Shown piece after piece: positions 62,236-64,000 of a stretch of 64,000 nucleotides of DNA. The notes beneath the pieces are model-generated. The model worked only from the letters and a program-made list of their open reading frames with translations, was not told the origin of the DNA and ran no database searches. Source of the stretch: Archilochus colubris. Its lineage: Eukaryota > Chordata > Aves > Apodiformes > Trochilidae. Location of the stretch: positions 11,049,127-11,113,126 of the forward strand of contig CM041092.1 in the NCBI GenBank assembly GCA_023079485.1, written 5' to 3'. Position 1 is the first letter of the stretch; every line of letters begins with the position of its first letter. A program made the position numbers and the translations under genes.

Positions 62236-64000
62236 CTCTGAATTAATTCTACAGGGGCAGAACAGATTTAGTATAAGTTTGAGGGAGCACCACCCAAGAA
62301 CAGCTAAAACTTGATGGTTACATCACAGATTATGATACCAAAAGGTCATATTAAATCCCAGGGATGAACAAGGCAGAAGAGGGAACCATGTGAGTTTTAG
62401 TTAAAGAATATCATGGGCATTAATTTGGTACAGCTCTTTACACTGGCTCAACAAGAATTTCCATGTAGGGATACAGGGGCTTCTCCAGACAGAAGCTTTG
62501 GTTAAAAAAACAATACACTACTAAAGAATTATCTGCATCTCTGTATTTAATTGAAAAATACTCACCTAGCTTCAAGCACATTTTCCCCCCTTAATTCAGT
62601 TTAAGTAATTTAGCAAAAACATCTCCAACTCAGAAGACGTTATTTATTGGAACTCTGTTGCCCTTTGTGATTCTGACAACTAAATCACAACCAACTGCTT
62701 CTACTTTGCACAGTTTTCAGTGCTATAGTAGGAGGATGTTAAAATTTAATGCATTGGCAAAGTCAAATCTCAATTATCTGGGATAATGGAGAGAGCACAT
62801 AAAAGTAAAAATGCAGATAAAACACATGCAGATAAGCTACACTTGCAGCATCATGCTTCACTTCAGCATACTGTATCATTGTCCTCCTCTTATTTTAAGC
62901 ATTTTGAACTCAGAGATAAGGAGTGGGATAACAATTATATCTTAGGACCACAAGAGCCCCACAAGGGCCCTGAGAAGAGCTGGGCCAAGTGCTGCTGTAG
63001 CAGAGATGCCAGCAGCTTGTTCCAAGGGCCAGGCCTGAGAACCACTACCAAGAGCCAGCTCTCACCAGTGGGTACAGAGCTACCCACTGGACACCCAAGT
63101 TGCATTAGGTTTTTCTGCAGCTGGCACTTTTGCCCCAAGTCAGTACTAGGGAACTGTGCATACTGCTGCTTCCTGCCCCAAATCAGTCATGACAGTGCAC
63201 AGGAAGGAATGTGAATGTGAAATCAAGAACATCCCTCTCTGAAGGTGTTAAGTACACAGGAGTGCATTTTTTTCCCCCATTAAATTCAAGAGATTTGATT
63301 CTGATTCTCAGTCCTTAAAATATTCCATGGGCACCAGGAATAGCTTTTATGCTTCACCCACATTCAGCGTGATGCAGTAATGAGTTTCCCATCTTTTCTA
63401 TGTGGATGTAGCATTCTTCCGGAGCTAAATCACTGTGAAGCACTGTTCAGTACCATTAAAGCACTGCTCAGCACAGCCCAGAGTTATTGGCATAGCAGCA
63501 GGTTGATGGTTCTCCTATAGGTATTAAATAATCTGGACTGGAAACTGACAGAAAAAGCAGATCTCATTTTAATCTGCACATAAGATATATACCTGTGGCC
63601 TTTGCCTAAAGGTTTGTCACTCCAGCAGAGAGATTTATAAAGGTCAGAATATTCAACTTTCTGCTTTAAAGTCTTATGACAGATGAGAGATACATTCCTC
63701 AGCATAAATATTTATATATAAACATACTTTATATATGCTTGTATACACACCCCCCCAATCTTAAATTATCTTGGCATATGTGTAAGAGTAACAAATACTG
63801 TCACAGAGTCACAAGTGACTGAAGTAACATACTGTGAGTCTGCACTGACCTAAGATGTGGATGTGAATAGAAAAAGAAAATTATTTGAGATAATTGTGCC
63901 TGGCAATTTTGGCAGTGTTCCTTCTGCACTAAAATAAGCAAGTTAAACCTAATTGGCAATGTAAACTCCAAAAGGTCTCAAGATTGGGGAAATGGTAAAC

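Larger units (their letters stand above)
50742..64000 (-). other. PDIA5: PDIA5 intron continuing beyond the window
   Basis: The acceptor at 50743-50742 requires an upstream exon ending in VLVMFYAPW-type sequence. I scanned the rest of the window for its complement and for other PDIA5 exons and found none, so at least 13.2 kb of intron is here. It holds CR1 pieces, a 9-base-stem hairpin at 59334-59357, a 30-base-period partial duplication at about 60585-60630 and a 190-codon minus-strand frame at 58020-58592. Confidence 0.75.

Noticed and set aside
1..64000. tRNA, snoRNA, microRNA or CRISPR-like arrays
   Set aside because: No tRNA B-box with a paired A-box, no regularly spaced direct repeats and no long hairpin precursor was seen. 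The repeats found are simple or tandem.

Overview
This window looks like vertebrate nuclear DNA, most likely from a bird. It is AT-rich, with long non-coding stretches, short exons bounded by GT/AG splice signals, one strong CpG island, and fragments of CR1 retrotransposons (the dominant LINE family of birds and other sauropsids). Introns are much shorter than in the mammalian counterparts. I see no bacterial, viral or organellar gene organisation. Genes were recognised by reading exons against remembered family sequences; no search was run.

Two protein-coding genes can be supported, both on the minus strand and read right to left. (1) SEC22A is complete in its coding part: six coding exons between 19109 (ATG) and 4862 (end of stop), giving a 308-residue longin-domain, multi-pass ER membrane protein. 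Its CpG-island promoter lies near 24.3-25.25 kb and a non-coding first exon is inferred there. (2) PDIA5 is partial: only its last three coding exons are present (50741-50671, 41819-41685, 38776-38696). They encode the CPHC active site of the last thioredoxin-like domain, the cis-proline motif and a C-terminal KDEL. The remaining 5' exons must lie to the right of base 64000.

Layout: 1-about 4.0 kb, flank beyond SEC22A, with no exon seen (in mammals the convergent neighbour is ADCY5, so its 3' UTR may be here). About 4.0-19.1 kb, SEC22A 3' UTR and coding exons. 19.1-24.9 kb, its first intron. 24.3-25.25 kb, CpG island. 25.25-38.5 kb, intergenic, with an old CR1 and short tandem repeats but no supported gene. 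38.5-64 kb, the 3' part of PDIA5 and its introns, with CR1 pieces at 49.7 and 61.8-62.2 kb and a diverged 93-bp tandem duplication at 47.1 kb. The order PDIA5 then SEC22A, head to tail, matches the mammalian arrangement as I remember it.

Both proteins belong to the early secretory pathway: PDIA5 is a disulfide isomerase of the ER lumen and SEC22A a membrane protein linked to ER-Golgi traffic. They sit in conserved synteny but have separate transcription units. I did not find a convincing undescribed system. The items worth a second look are modest: regulatory motifs in the island, duplicated intronic sequence, an unusually long open frame inside a PDIA5 intron, and small tandem repeats.
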